DNA from: Osmia lignaria lignaria
Taxonomy: Eukaryota > Arthropoda > Insecta > Hymenoptera > Megachilidae
Direction: 5' to 3'
Length of the DNA: 64,000 bases
Assembly: GCF_051020975.1 (NCBI RefSeq)
Contig: NC_135040.1
Location: 7,867,501 to 7,931,500, forward strand
Below the pieces are notes generated by a model. It searched no databases. It worked only from the letters and a program-made list of their open reading frames with translations, and had not been told where the DNA came from. Shown one piece after another: positions 56,301 through 64,000 of this stretch; the stretch's first letter is position 1, and the number at the start of each line of letters is the position of its first letter. The position numbers and the translations under genes are program-made.

Positions 56301-58691
56301 ATATTAATGCAATAAATGTCTTTACAAATAATGAAATAAATTTTCATATTTGATACTGAATATTCGTAAATTTATTAAATAAAATTTTTCTATTTCCATT
56401 TTTTAAATATACATAAAAAGAGTAAGTTTTTAATGTTATGTTTCTATCAATGCGTTGCAACAAATGTGTGCATTGCAGTCGACATTTTGTTAAAATCCTA
56501 CGTAAATGCATACGTTCACTGAATTTTACGTTTTTACTGTGACGTATAGACAGCGTATATAAATTAAAGATTCGTTTAAAGGTCGCTATAATGCAGCGAC
56601 AATAAATAATACGACGAATACATGAGAGCACGCGCGCACGCGCCTCCGCACGTAGCGCATCCGAGATACTCAATTATTTATTTGACGTCAGTCTTGTGTG
56701 AGGCGGGATCGAAGCTCGCTAACGTTCTCCTTTTTCCCACAAATCTTCCGTCCCCCATGGTTTCTTTCTTTACCCCCGACGCGTTCGATACCATCGCGTC
56801 GATCTTCTTACTCGCGCGTTCGTTTCCCTTTTTCTTTCCGCTCCGAGCCATAACTGACGTTCGCTTAATCACGCGACCGACTCGAGAATCGACCGTCGAT
56901 TGTACTTGAGCCCGGCAATTAACGACGATTAATTATCAGTCGCGTGTCGATTCGACGCGGTCGCAAAAATATCTTATTTAAAAAGCTGTTACTCAACCAC
57001 CGCGAATCGATAACGAGCTCGATCCGGTTGCACATGCGCGTCGAACAGACGAAACCATGAAACTCGCGCGACTCCTTCTGGAAATCCGCTCGCCGTTCAA
57101 ATCGTCGTGCAAAGGTTTCCTCCTTACGAAGGTTGCATTTTTCCGCGCGGAAACGCGACGCCGCGAATTACAATTCCTTTATGAAACTCGCTTACACGCG
57201 TGGAATAAATGCGGCAGCGAGCGGGTAAATGTTCACGGAACGTGAACTCTGTGCGCACGATGTCGACGAAAAATACGACTCTGTTATTTCAACTTGTAAA
57301 ACACTTTTGAGACGTGTAATTTATTCAAAGGTTGAACTTTAAGGAACGGGATTAAAATAATTTTCTTACATACAGGAAACTGGAAAGATTTTTTGATGTT
57401 ACTTAAAAGAAATGTTGTATGAATGTATAACATTTTTACGTTGGTAATGTGCGGCAGTGGTACATGAAATTCACGTTCCTCGACTAAACAATAAAAATCC
57501 GTGGTGGATAACTGAAATTTCTGTTTACTACCCTTATGGAAAATTATTTTTTAAATTATTTCAACCCCTACTTACGTCTCGAAGAATCGTGTTCGACGTG
57601 CTTGGTTCGTGGTCATGCACACCCTGTACGAACATGAGAACGATAAAGCCGGCGGTAAAATAAAAATTGTAGAGGCTCGTGAAGCGAGACGTTCGTTTCG
57701 GGAGCACGAGATTCGGCTGGCGAGCGTTTCAAGATCCCCAGAAGAGTCGACAGCAGGCGATAACGCTGTCGCTAAACTGATATGCCAATTGTAGTTACAA
57801 CTCCGGTTATGCTCACTTCACCCACCAGGAAAGCGGGTTGAGTCCTCTTAATCGCGGCACTCGAGGTACGGTTACTCGAAAGTGCGCCAATGGCAGTGTT
57901 CGTTGAGAGAGATACCGATGAGATCGATCGTGTCGAAGCTGCGTTCAATCTAATTGGACTTTTGAAATTTAATAGGAAAGAACGACGCCTCGGTATGGCG
58001 AAAAATTTCCTGCCTCGTCGCAGTCGATTCGATCTCTCCTGTCATCTTCTCCTCCTCCTCCTCTTCGTCCTCTTCAGCTTCGTTTCGACGCTAACAGCGT
58101 TCGAGTTTTCGCCCTGCCTTCAGCATCCATTGTCGAATGATTGCCTCTTTTTTTTTTTTTAGTGTTAACCGTGTATTGAAAATGACATTTATGCAGAGGA
58201 AAAAAGATCAGACGAGATCATGAAATGTTTGCGTCTGATATAGAATGGAAGGAAAAGCGAGATGATTTATGAGAGACCGATGGATGCTGAAGGGTTTGAT
58301 CAATCGTTTGATCTCTCTGTGTGAAGCACGAAATTCTGTCGTACCTTCGACCCAGCGGTGTGCCGCGTACATTCTGCAGGACACAGCAATCCTTACGCGT
58401 ATCTGTGCAAAGAGTGTTCACGACGTTTGCTTCCTCTACGCTCGCGCTCGCAAACGGGTTCCGGGCTCGGTGGGTTCGAATATGTCAGGTTACTGGAGCC
58501 ACGTGGGGGTGGCGCACTCATTGGGGGCGGAGGTGGGGGGAAAAAACTCTGCAAGCATGCCTGTTGCAACATTAGAAAAAAAAGAAATTAAATACATTGT
58601 TCGAGCACACTGTAATATTAATTTGTTAATAATTTAACAATATCCTTTATATTTTAACAACAGAAATTTTTAAAACACTCACATGGGGTTT

Positions 58692-58808
58692 GGAAAATTT
58701 TTCAATTAATTATATTAATAAGATAAAGAAAAATATTACTTTAATAGTGCATTTTATTGCAAGGCAATAGCTCAATTGGTTCCCAAGATACGAGGCTTCA
58801 AAGCTTAA
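58692..58808. repeat. Direct duplication, copy 1
   Basis: Contains TTGCAAGGCAATAGCTCAAT followed by TGGTTCCCAAGATACGAGG, matching the copy at 58972-59085. It starts at GAAAATTTTTCAATTAATTA. The similarity is clear over roughly 115 bp, and weaker resemblance continues upstream, giving a period of about 280 bp. It has no reading frame. Confidence 0.75.
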
Positions 58809-58971
58809 CATGCATTGCAAATTTATAATGTTACATTTGTAACACTTGTAATAGGACCTATAATAGGAGTGTTAATAAGTAATCCCACCAAACTAATAGA
58901 ATTTACGTATTTCTTTTAGTAGGAAAACGTAGTGTTGTAATATCAATTATTAAAAACAATTAGAGAGATTG

Positions 58972-59085
58972 CAAAATTTTATAATTAATTATGTTCAGAA
59001 GATAGAGGGGAACGTGATCTTGATAACGCCTTTTGTTGCAAGGCGATAGTTCAATTGGTTCCCGAGATATAGGAGTTTAAAGTTT
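58972..59085. repeat. Direct duplication, copy 2
   Basis: Contains TTGCAAGGCGATAGTTCAAT followed by TGGTTCCCGAGATATAGGAG. The inverse of its GAGATAT core also appears nearby as GATATCTCGGTAACGG (near 59302), so the 58.7-59.4 kb segment may be a nest of related dispersed repeats. Confidence 0.75.
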
Positions 59086-59688
59086 AGCGCGTAAGATGCC
59101 GCGAGATTGATGAATGACAATCGAGTTTCCAGGAATTGGCGTGACCTACATTTTTTCCTGGAAGTGCGTACGCACGGTAGTAGTAGTATAGTAATAGTAA
59201 AAATCACGTGACTTCATTGAACAGCAAGTGAGAGGTCCAGTGGAGCGAATGAGACACGCGTAACGAAACACGGAAAATTACGATTATCTTCAAACGACGA
59301 TATCTCGGTAACGGAAAATCGTGTCGATATGAAACGAAAACTGTTATAAAGTGCACGAAACACTACTTCTAACGATATAATTATAATTTTTGTAAATATT
59401 ATAATAAATAAGTTACGTTACTTTAAAGTTAACCCAATTTTAATCCAATAATTTTTCCCTTAAATGATGTTTTTTCTTAAAAAATAATGAATATTGTTAA
59501 TAGGAAATAATTAATAATGTAATTTCATGAATATTAATGTTTATAAATAATGATTAATTATTGCTTTTAGCATTATTATTAAAGGGGAAACTTTATTGTC
59601 AAAATAGATGCTGAATTTACAGAGCGATCTTAAATCCGTGATTGAAATTGAAGTTAAAGATATTGAAAGAGAAGTATTTTCTTAAATA
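59086..59688. other. Very AT-rich non-coding stretch next to Ddr exons
   Basis: A short more complex part (59220-59370) with GATATCTCGGTAACGG, then strongly AT-rich sequence up to the polyadenylation-like hexamer. No exon signal. Confidence 0.7.
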
Positions 59689-59694
59689 TTTATT
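59689..59694 (-). terminator. Candidate intronic polyadenylation hexamer AATAAA
   Basis: A canonical AATAAA on the minus strand begins 35 nt downstream of the last visible Ddr exon, and the in-frame stop (Val-Ser-TAA) lies just upstream. The surrounding intron is very AT-rich, so a chance hexamer is likely and no clear GU-rich downstream element is visible. It is listed because of its position. Confidence 0.2.
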
Positions 59695-59728
59695 ATTTTA
59701 TAAGATAAATAAAACAAAATTAACTTAC

Positions 59729-59826
59729 CTTCGCGCTACCCCTTGATGAAGATTTTGAGAAAACGCTATCCTGATCGCTGCTTACACTAGGCACAGGCAT
59801 TGGTACCGCGTAATCGTAGGTGGCAT
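59729..59826 (-). CDS. Ddr: Discoidin domain receptor, juxtamembrane exon upstream of the kinase domain
   Basis: Short 98-bp exon preceded by a TTTGTTTACAG acceptor and followed by a consensus GTAAGT donor. With the single base carried over from the previous exon it makes exactly 33 codons, beginning DATYDYAVPMPVPSVSSDQD and ending in a Ser-rich segment (SKSSSRGSAK). The correct phase on both sides, the splice sites and the Tyr-Asp-Tyr-Ala-Val-Pro motif (similar to the Tyr-rich segment before the kinase in DDRs) support it as a true exon. It ends in phase 0. Read-through past the donor would meet a stop after two codons (Val-Ser-stop), so any transcript ending in this intron encodes a receptor without a kinase. 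The next exon, expected to lead to the kinase domain, was not found in the window. Confidence 0.88.
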
Positions 59827-60120
59827 CTGTAAACAAATTAATAATTTACTTAATTTAACAGTTCAATTACTCATTAGAACTTGAGACTTCCTATATTTTA
59901 TTATTCAATCTATTTTTGATCATAATGTGAATAATTTAAAAAGAGATTGCTACTGTACTTTGTTATGATAATCAGTATCCTCGTTCCATTAACTGAATCT
60001 TTTTCAATAAAATTAAATATCAAGTACTTGAAGATCAATTCAAAATTGACTAATCTAACAAGCGTGCCAACAAGTGTCTCAACAAGTGTCAAGACAACAC
60101 CGGGCATCGATCGTGCTTAC
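59827..60120 (-). other. Ddr: Ddr intron, 294 bp, phase 1
   Basis: AT-rich GT-AG intron (GTAAGC to TTTACAG) between the transmembrane exon and the short juxtamembrane exon. Removal joins ...NVEQS-D-ATYDYA in frame. The sequence inside shows no further coding signal. Confidence 0.88.
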
Positions 60121-60672
60121 CAGACTGCTCAACGTTGTCGTGAAGGTCCTTGTTGTCTATAACAACGGTGCTGTATCCGTAATAAGCTGCATGAGGTGGT
60201 TCCCGATACTTGCTCTCGTGGAAGGGTTCCTGGTACTCGTCGAGCCTGACATCGCCTAGCAGACGATCGTTTAGATCGCGAGGCAGCGTCGTCAGTTTGG
60301 TACCGGCGTACCTGTCGTCTAGTTCTTCAACTCTGTAGGTCATCAACGACGGATCCTTCTCCGTGGTACCGTACGCGGATTCTGGCGACAGGTGTTGATG
60401 ATTGCCCGAGGGAATCGCGCTCTTGGTGCTCAGAGGACTGGCGAAATTCTTGCGTTGCCTGTGTCGCGTGACGATCAAAAAGATCGCGACCGCCAGCAAG
60501 AGGATCACTGCGGTTAAAACACCGATAATCACGGCCATGTAAGTTGGATCATCTTGCTTGACGACCGGCACCTCGGCTTGAAGAGGATTGTCACGGGCCG
60601 AGATTCGATCTCTTTGCCTCGGTGCTTCGGTCGTGGGCGGTGATTCCGGAGTAAAGTTCCCGTGTGCCACGT
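60121..60672 (-). CDS. Ddr: Discoidin domain receptor, exon for stalk, transmembrane helix and juxtamembrane region
   Basis: Second visible Ddr exon, bounded by TTTCAG acceptor and GTAAGC donor. It has two bases completing the Asp codon of the previous exon, 183 full codons, then one base into the next exon. Residues 1-43 are a Pro/Thr/Asp-rich extracellular stalk with an NFT sequon at 5 (followed by Pro, so probably poorly used). Residues 45-68 form the transmembrane helix (MAVIIGVLTAVILLLAVAIF and on), with a basic stop-transfer cluster RHRQRK at 69-74. The rest is cytoplasmic juxtamembrane, with Tyr at 100, 112, 121, 146, 155, 163, 164 and 166. Two are in YxxP contexts (YQEP at 146, YREP at 155), a class bound by Crk/Nck-type SH2 domains. 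Long tyrosine-rich juxtamembrane regions are typical of DDRs. If the following intron were retained, translation would add ten residues and stop (frame open to 60089). Confidence 0.93.
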
Positions 60673-60768
60673 CTGAAACGATAAAACAATCAAAATATGT
60701 AGAATACTATAAAATCGCGTGTCTTTGATCCGCGTTACAGGTAATGGGACTATGCAAATTATGCTCAC
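60673..60768 (-). other. Ddr: Ddr intron, 96 bp, phase 1
   Basis: Short GT-AG intron (GTGAGC to TTTCAG) between the discoidin-like domain exon and the transmembrane exon. Removing it restores the frame and gives ...TFDS-D-VAHGNF. This size is normal for a constitutive insect intron. Confidence 0.9.
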
Positions 60769-60976
60769 CGGAGTCGAAGGTTATCTCGCTGATCATGATC
60801 CACCGCGAGGCGAAGCTGAATCGCAGCTTGACAAATTTGCCAATACGATGGTGCAGCTTGATGGAGATGTTCCTCGAGTGTTCGAAGATCCTGTCCTCCA
60901 TGTAGGAATACACGATTGGATCGCCGGTGTAGTAGCGACCACCGACGCTGAACATTATGCTGGCCTCAGAGAACAC
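60769..60976 (-). CDS. Ddr: Discoidin domain receptor, exon for end of discoidin-like domain (internal exon)
   Basis: Internal exon of an insect discoidin domain receptor tyrosine kinase, a collagen-sensing type I membrane receptor. It starts after a pyrimidine-rich acceptor (TTTTTTCTCTGTAAACAG) and ends at a GTGAGC donor. It encodes 69 codons plus one base, opening VFSEASIMFSVGGRYY and closing SRWIMISEITFDS. The run ISIKLHHRIGKFVKLRFSFA followed by W.MISEITF matches the end of the DDR membrane-proximal discoidin-like domain: from family knowledge, vertebrate DDRs have LHHR and W-M-x-SEITF at the same places. One N-glycosylation sequon, NIS, lies at exon residue 36. There is no start codon in the exon; the first codon is GTG (Val) immediately after the splice acceptor. 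The last base joins the next exon in phase 1 to give an Asp codon. I recognise the family with high confidence. Which insect paralogue it is (insects can have more than one DDR-like gene) is not decided. Confidence 0.93.
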
Positions 60977-60979
60977 CTG

Positions 60980-61998
60980 TTTACAGAGAAAAAAGGTTGT
61001 CCTCTGAGCAAGAAAGAAATTAAAATCAGTGATAATTTATTACCGTGATTCTTCTTTACAAAAACAGAAGAGCACATAGCACAAATTCCTATGAAATATT
61101 CACAGCCTCTGCATTCTTTATTTTTCTGCAGTATTAATTCGCAGAATAATATCACTCGTGAACTATTAGCAAACTTTCCTAGGAACTAGCGCAAGAGATC
61201 GTATTCTAAACGAGGATGTACAGAACGCATGTACCCATAAACCAAGTTACAGGAGAAATATGTAAAACACGTCGCGACAAAGGTTATATCAGACAGTGGA
61301 ATGAAGCTGCCCATTGTGTACGGCAAACATGATGCAGTGGCTAATATTCAGCATTAATTATTTGTATAAATCAGCGTCTGAAGGGGTTGCTGCATCGTTT
61401 CGCCGAGGAACAAGCCTGGGATATTAATATATCCCGTAGTTTCTCATCCACAAATACAGACAGCTATTTATTACGGATATAACGAGCATCTTTATAGAGG
61501 CAACACTCGGTTGACATCGACGACTTCGATAATTGCGAGCCTCCTGTAGGCGATTGTGCGTTCGCCGGCAGGCGGGAGGCGCGTGGAATGCTAATTCCGC
61601 TCCAGGAAAGCGTAAGATAGTTGCGCGAGTAGAATGCCTGCCGGAAACTAAGAGCAGGACGACGCGCGAGAGAGAGATAGAGAGACAAGGAAAGGGTGGA
61701 ACAGCGCGAGGGACGTGGAAACGGAGATTACAAAGCTGAGATTATCTAACTCTCTTAGCCCTGAAGAGGAACGCAACGGCGATGCGTATGGATTTTCAAG
61801 GCAGCCTCGTCGAAGCTTGCCGTGGCACGTCGGCGGATAGACGAGATGAAGAGTATGGGGAAGTTGGAGAAGACGAAGACGTGGCCACGAAATCGCTCGC
61901 GAGACGACGAGTTTAGGAAGATAATAACTTCTGAATCGATAGTTTTAATCCATAAGCACCTTAATAATTTTTGCAATCTACTTAAAAATATATGGTCC
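60980..61998. other. Intronic/non-coding, no feature recognised
   Basis: Between the acceptor of the discoidin-like exon and the MITE I see no exon, RNA gene or repeat. Confidence 0.7.
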
Positions 61999-62000
61999 TA

Positions 62001-62466
62001 CAGTGGCGCGCAAAAGTATTCGGACACTATTTAAAACAGAATACCTCATTTAAAAAGACTTGAGGTTTCTCGAGAAGATATACAAATTAATTTACTAAGA
62101 TATGTGTTTCTGCCGTTTTAAAAAATTACAATTTGTCGAAATCGTGGAAAAGATAGTAAAAGGCAATTTTGTAACTTTTTATTTGAGCCTATAATTAAAA
62201 TTTATAAGATCAGTCAATGCACTTAGAAATTACAAATGCCATATTTTAAATTTTAATTACAGGCTCAAATAAAAAAATTAAAAAATTGCCCTTTACTATT
62301 TTTTCCCGATTTCGACAAATTGTAATTTTTTAAAAAGACAGAAGCACATATCTTACAATTAGTAAATTAATTTGTATAGCTTCTCGAGAAATCTCAAGTC
62401 CTTTGGTCCAAATTTAAATGAGGTATCCTGTTTTAAACGGTGTCCGAATACTTCTGCGCGCCACTG
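62001..62466. mobile_element. Tc1/mariner-type foldback MITE with TA target duplication
   Basis: The element begins CAGTGGCGCGCAAAAGTATT and ends with its near-perfect inverse (closing GCGCGCCACTG). It is flanked on both sides by TA (61999-62000 and 62467-62468), the hallmark target duplication of Tc1/mariner elements. The inverted arms are unusually long: 62001 to about 62215 pairs with about 62241 to 62466, with roughly 90 percent identity by eye and small indels, leaving a loop of about 25 bases. It has no coding capacity. Transcribed within the Ddr intron in either direction it would fold into one long hairpin. Confidence 0.9.
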
Positions 62467-63023
62467 TATATTCATAAACTTAATTCATATATAATTTTCT
62501 TTCTATCCGATTTAAACATGCGATGCTATATATTTTAAATAATGTTTGAAAAGTTTGGGAAGAAGAGAGAGAGAGTGAAACGTGGAGCGCGAAACTGGCG
62601 ATGCTTTGAAGTGCTGTCTTTCAGAAGACGTGTCCTATCCGCGCGAGCGGGCGCTTGTTAATAGAAGGGGACGTTTAGGGGCGGTTGCTACCATCTTTTA
62701 CCCCTTGCACCGTCCTCCTACCTCAACCATAGACTGCCGACTTGCCAGACTGTCGGTATTGTATTTGAATACGTGGCGTATCTGCTCTTCGGCTCGTTGC
62801 TTGCTACCATTGTGCGTGCACGAGAGAGAAACACAGTTCCTCTTGCTCCTCGACGTTCCCTTCCTGTCTTCCGAGAACCGTTCCTCCGAGAATGAAGGAA
62901 CGGTTCCCCTTCGAGAGCCGATACACCGTCGTTTCTGCTGCCCTTGCCATCGCCACCTCTCGTTTTCCGCCTCTCCATCGGCCCTCGCCATCTTTGCCCG
63001 CTCGCGAGCACACAATCCAGCCT

Positions 63024-63066
63024 CAAGCTGGGTAATGAGGCGCTCCATTCAAATAAATCTTGATAC
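63024..63066. repeat. Short diverged duplication, copy 1
   Basis: GGGTAATGAGG followed by CATTCAAATAAATCTTGATACC is repeated at 63339-63379 with a few differences. Read on the minus strand both copies share a VSRFI-x-ME-x-LIT peptide pattern, but copy 1 has a stop inside it. Confidence 0.55.
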
Positions 63067-63338
63067 CAGTGTGGAGAGTGTTTCGACGCCCTGTTCCATA
63101 GAGATCCGAGCGTGATCAGACGTCCTTCTGGATAACTTATATTTTAACCCTTTACGTTGGAACGATGGGTTACGCGCTTGGATCATATTTGTGCTTAACG
63201 TAGAAATCATGTGCGATAGCAAATTAAGTAAACATATCAGAACGAAAGCAGAATTAAAAAAATCTCCAAAGTTATTTCCTTCTTCTGTCGTTGTTCGATG
63301 TTTCAAGTCCTTTTCTCGTTTACGGAGCAGTGGATTGT

Positions 63339-63379
63339 CCAGGGTAATGAGGGTTTCCATTGAAATAAATCTTGATACC
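63339..63379. repeat. Short diverged duplication, copy 2
   Basis: Second copy, about 315 bp from the first (AGGGTAATGAGG, then CATTGAAATAAATCTTGATACC). No family recognised. Confidence 0.55.
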
Positions 63380-64000
63380 GGGACGAGGATATTATATAGA
63401 AATTCGCGGCCGGAAGCACAGGGGACCGGAAAATTTTCGCAGAAACTAGCAACACCCAGCAGCGTTGTTCGCACCCTGTAAAGTCGCGCGCCTCTGACTC
63501 GTGGCTCGTTTCCTCTTTCTCTCTTTCCATCCGTTCCATCGCAAAGCCAGGGGCTAACCGTTGTTGCGCCTCGTTACCCATCCTACGTCTGACCTTGACT
63601 TCAACATAGAACCTGGATTTCATAGTGTACATGCTCCTTTCTCCCTCTGGTTTCCTTTCGTTCTCCTACAGGGTGCGGATTAAAGGTTGGCATGAGATCT
63701 TCGCGTACATTTCGCCACCACCGTCCGTTTCCCATTTCTCCTCTTCCTTCTCTATCCATCCTCTGCTTATCTCTCTTTATTTCGCTTAACGTGTAGTTTC
63801 GATTTTTTTCTTCTTTCTCTTTTTTTTTTGTTTGCTCTTTCTCTGTATCGCAGTTCTGGCCACGTTGGCGAGTCACCGCCCCGGGCCCTTCCAATTTCCT
63901 CCCTGTCGTGCTCGCGTCTGGTCGGGCTCTTTTTTTCGCGCGTTTTCGCGGATGTTCGGTGAACGATCATAGAGGAAATTTGAAAATAACGTGGCCGGGG

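Larger units (their letters stand above)
40988..58691. other. Intronic/non-coding; simple-sequence-rich 52.8-56.3 kb
   Basis: Contains only the simple repeats listed. The part from about 52.8 to 56.3 kb has many homopolymers, TA/TG runs and AATAAA-like motifs on the plus strand, reminiscent of long 3' UTRs or lncRNA ends, but no coding sequence precedes it. The 184-codon minus frame at 51454-52008 is Ser/Phe low-complexity and is not accepted. Confidence 0.65.
1..59728 (-). other. Ddr: Inferred large downstream Ddr intron (3' end outside window)
   Basis: The donor at 59728/59727 (GTAAGT) opens an intron running to lower coordinates. I found no protein-kinase motif (glycine loop, HRDLAxRN, DFG) on the minus strand down to position 1, so the kinase exons probably lie left of the window and this whole stretch would be one intron. 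This is inference. A small exon without recognisable motifs, a nested gene or an alternative last exon could be hidden here. The repeats and mobile-element remnants inside are listed separately. Confidence 0.6.
60977..64000 (-). other. Ddr: Inferred upstream Ddr intron (5' end outside window)
   Basis: The acceptor at 60977-60979 closes an intron that extends beyond the right edge. The preceding exon should encode the first part of the discoidin-like domain, and nothing of that kind is visible up to 64000. The stretch contains one complete Tc1-type MITE, a diverged short duplication near 63.0-63.4 kb, and otherwise ordinary non-coding sequence with pyrimidine-rich runs near 63.6-63.85 kb. Confidence 0.65.
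62469..64000. other. Intronic/non-coding with short duplication
   Basis: Holds the diverged duplication described above and pyrimidine-rich runs at 63.48-63.9 kb. A 177-codon plus frame (62582-63115) and overlapping minus frames lack recognisable features. Confidence 0.65.

Noticed and set aside
58504..58540. G-rich stretch as a possible G-quadruplex
   Set aside because: Only three runs of three or more G are present; the fourth tract is missing or only GG.
58766..58780. AATAGCTCAATTGGT resembling a tRNA A box
   Set aside because: No B box at the proper distance and no cloverleaf; it lies inside a duplicated AT-rich repeat.
60719..61048. 109-codon plus-strand frame across the discoidin-like exon
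   Set aside because: It is the antisense shadow of the Ddr exon on the minus strand.
1..64000. CRISPR arrays, bacterial operons or phage-type systems
   Set aside because: No regularly spaced repeats or prokaryotic gene organisation; spliced receptor exons show this is animal DNA.

Overview
The window looks like insect nuclear DNA, most likely from an aculeate hymenopteran such as a bee. The evidence is its only recognisable gene (an insect-type discoidin domain receptor with small GT-AG introns between exons), its moderate GC with frequent CpG in non-coding DNA, many short AT and GA simple repeats, and decayed mariner, Tc1-type and hAT-type elements. There is no sign of bacterial gene organisation. 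The species call is inference. The gene call is secure.

Only about 860 bases are convincingly coding. Three consecutive exons of a discoidin domain receptor tyrosine kinase (Ddr) lie on the minus strand at 60976-60769, 60672-60121 and 59826-59729. They are joined by introns of 96 and 294 bp with matching phases. Together they encode the end of the membrane-proximal discoidin-like domain, the stalk, the single transmembrane helix and most of a tyrosine-rich cytoplasmic juxtamembrane region. The N-terminal discoidin exons are not to the right of position 60976 in this window. No kinase-domain exon was recognised to the left. The window is therefore best read as the middle of a very large gene: a 3'-side intron of at least 59.7 kb (1-59728) and a 5'-side intron of at least 3 kb (60977-64000). 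A small unrecognised exon or nested non-coding gene in those stretches cannot be excluded.

The large intron holds scattered repeats. These are two copies of a roughly 70-bp unknown repeat (15.4 and 17.4 kb), a TTAA-flanked palindrome (21.8 kb), an hAT-like MITE (22.3-22.6 kb), and a cluster of three tRNA-like SINE fragments, two of them head to head as a 45-bp snapback (24.75-25.04 kb). Further left to right come a 145-bp tandem duplication (34.1-34.4 kb), a broken mariner transposase C-terminus (40.65-40.99 kb), simple-sequence and AT-rich texture at 52.8-56.3 kb, and a 280-bp-period duplication (58.7-59.1 kb). The upstream intron holds a 466-bp foldback Tc1-type MITE with intact TA flanks (62001-62466) and a diverged short duplication at 63.0-63.4 kb.

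The most interesting points are three. First, an in-frame stop sits directly after the last visible Ddr exon, with an AATAAA hexamer 35 nt past the donor, which is a possible route to a kinase-less receptor. Second, the juxtamembrane segment carries three YxxP motifs. Third, several foldback repeats could make double-stranded RNA when this long intron is transcribed. Open reading frames up to about 190 codons occur elsewhere, but none shows recognisable protein features and none is annotated as a gene.
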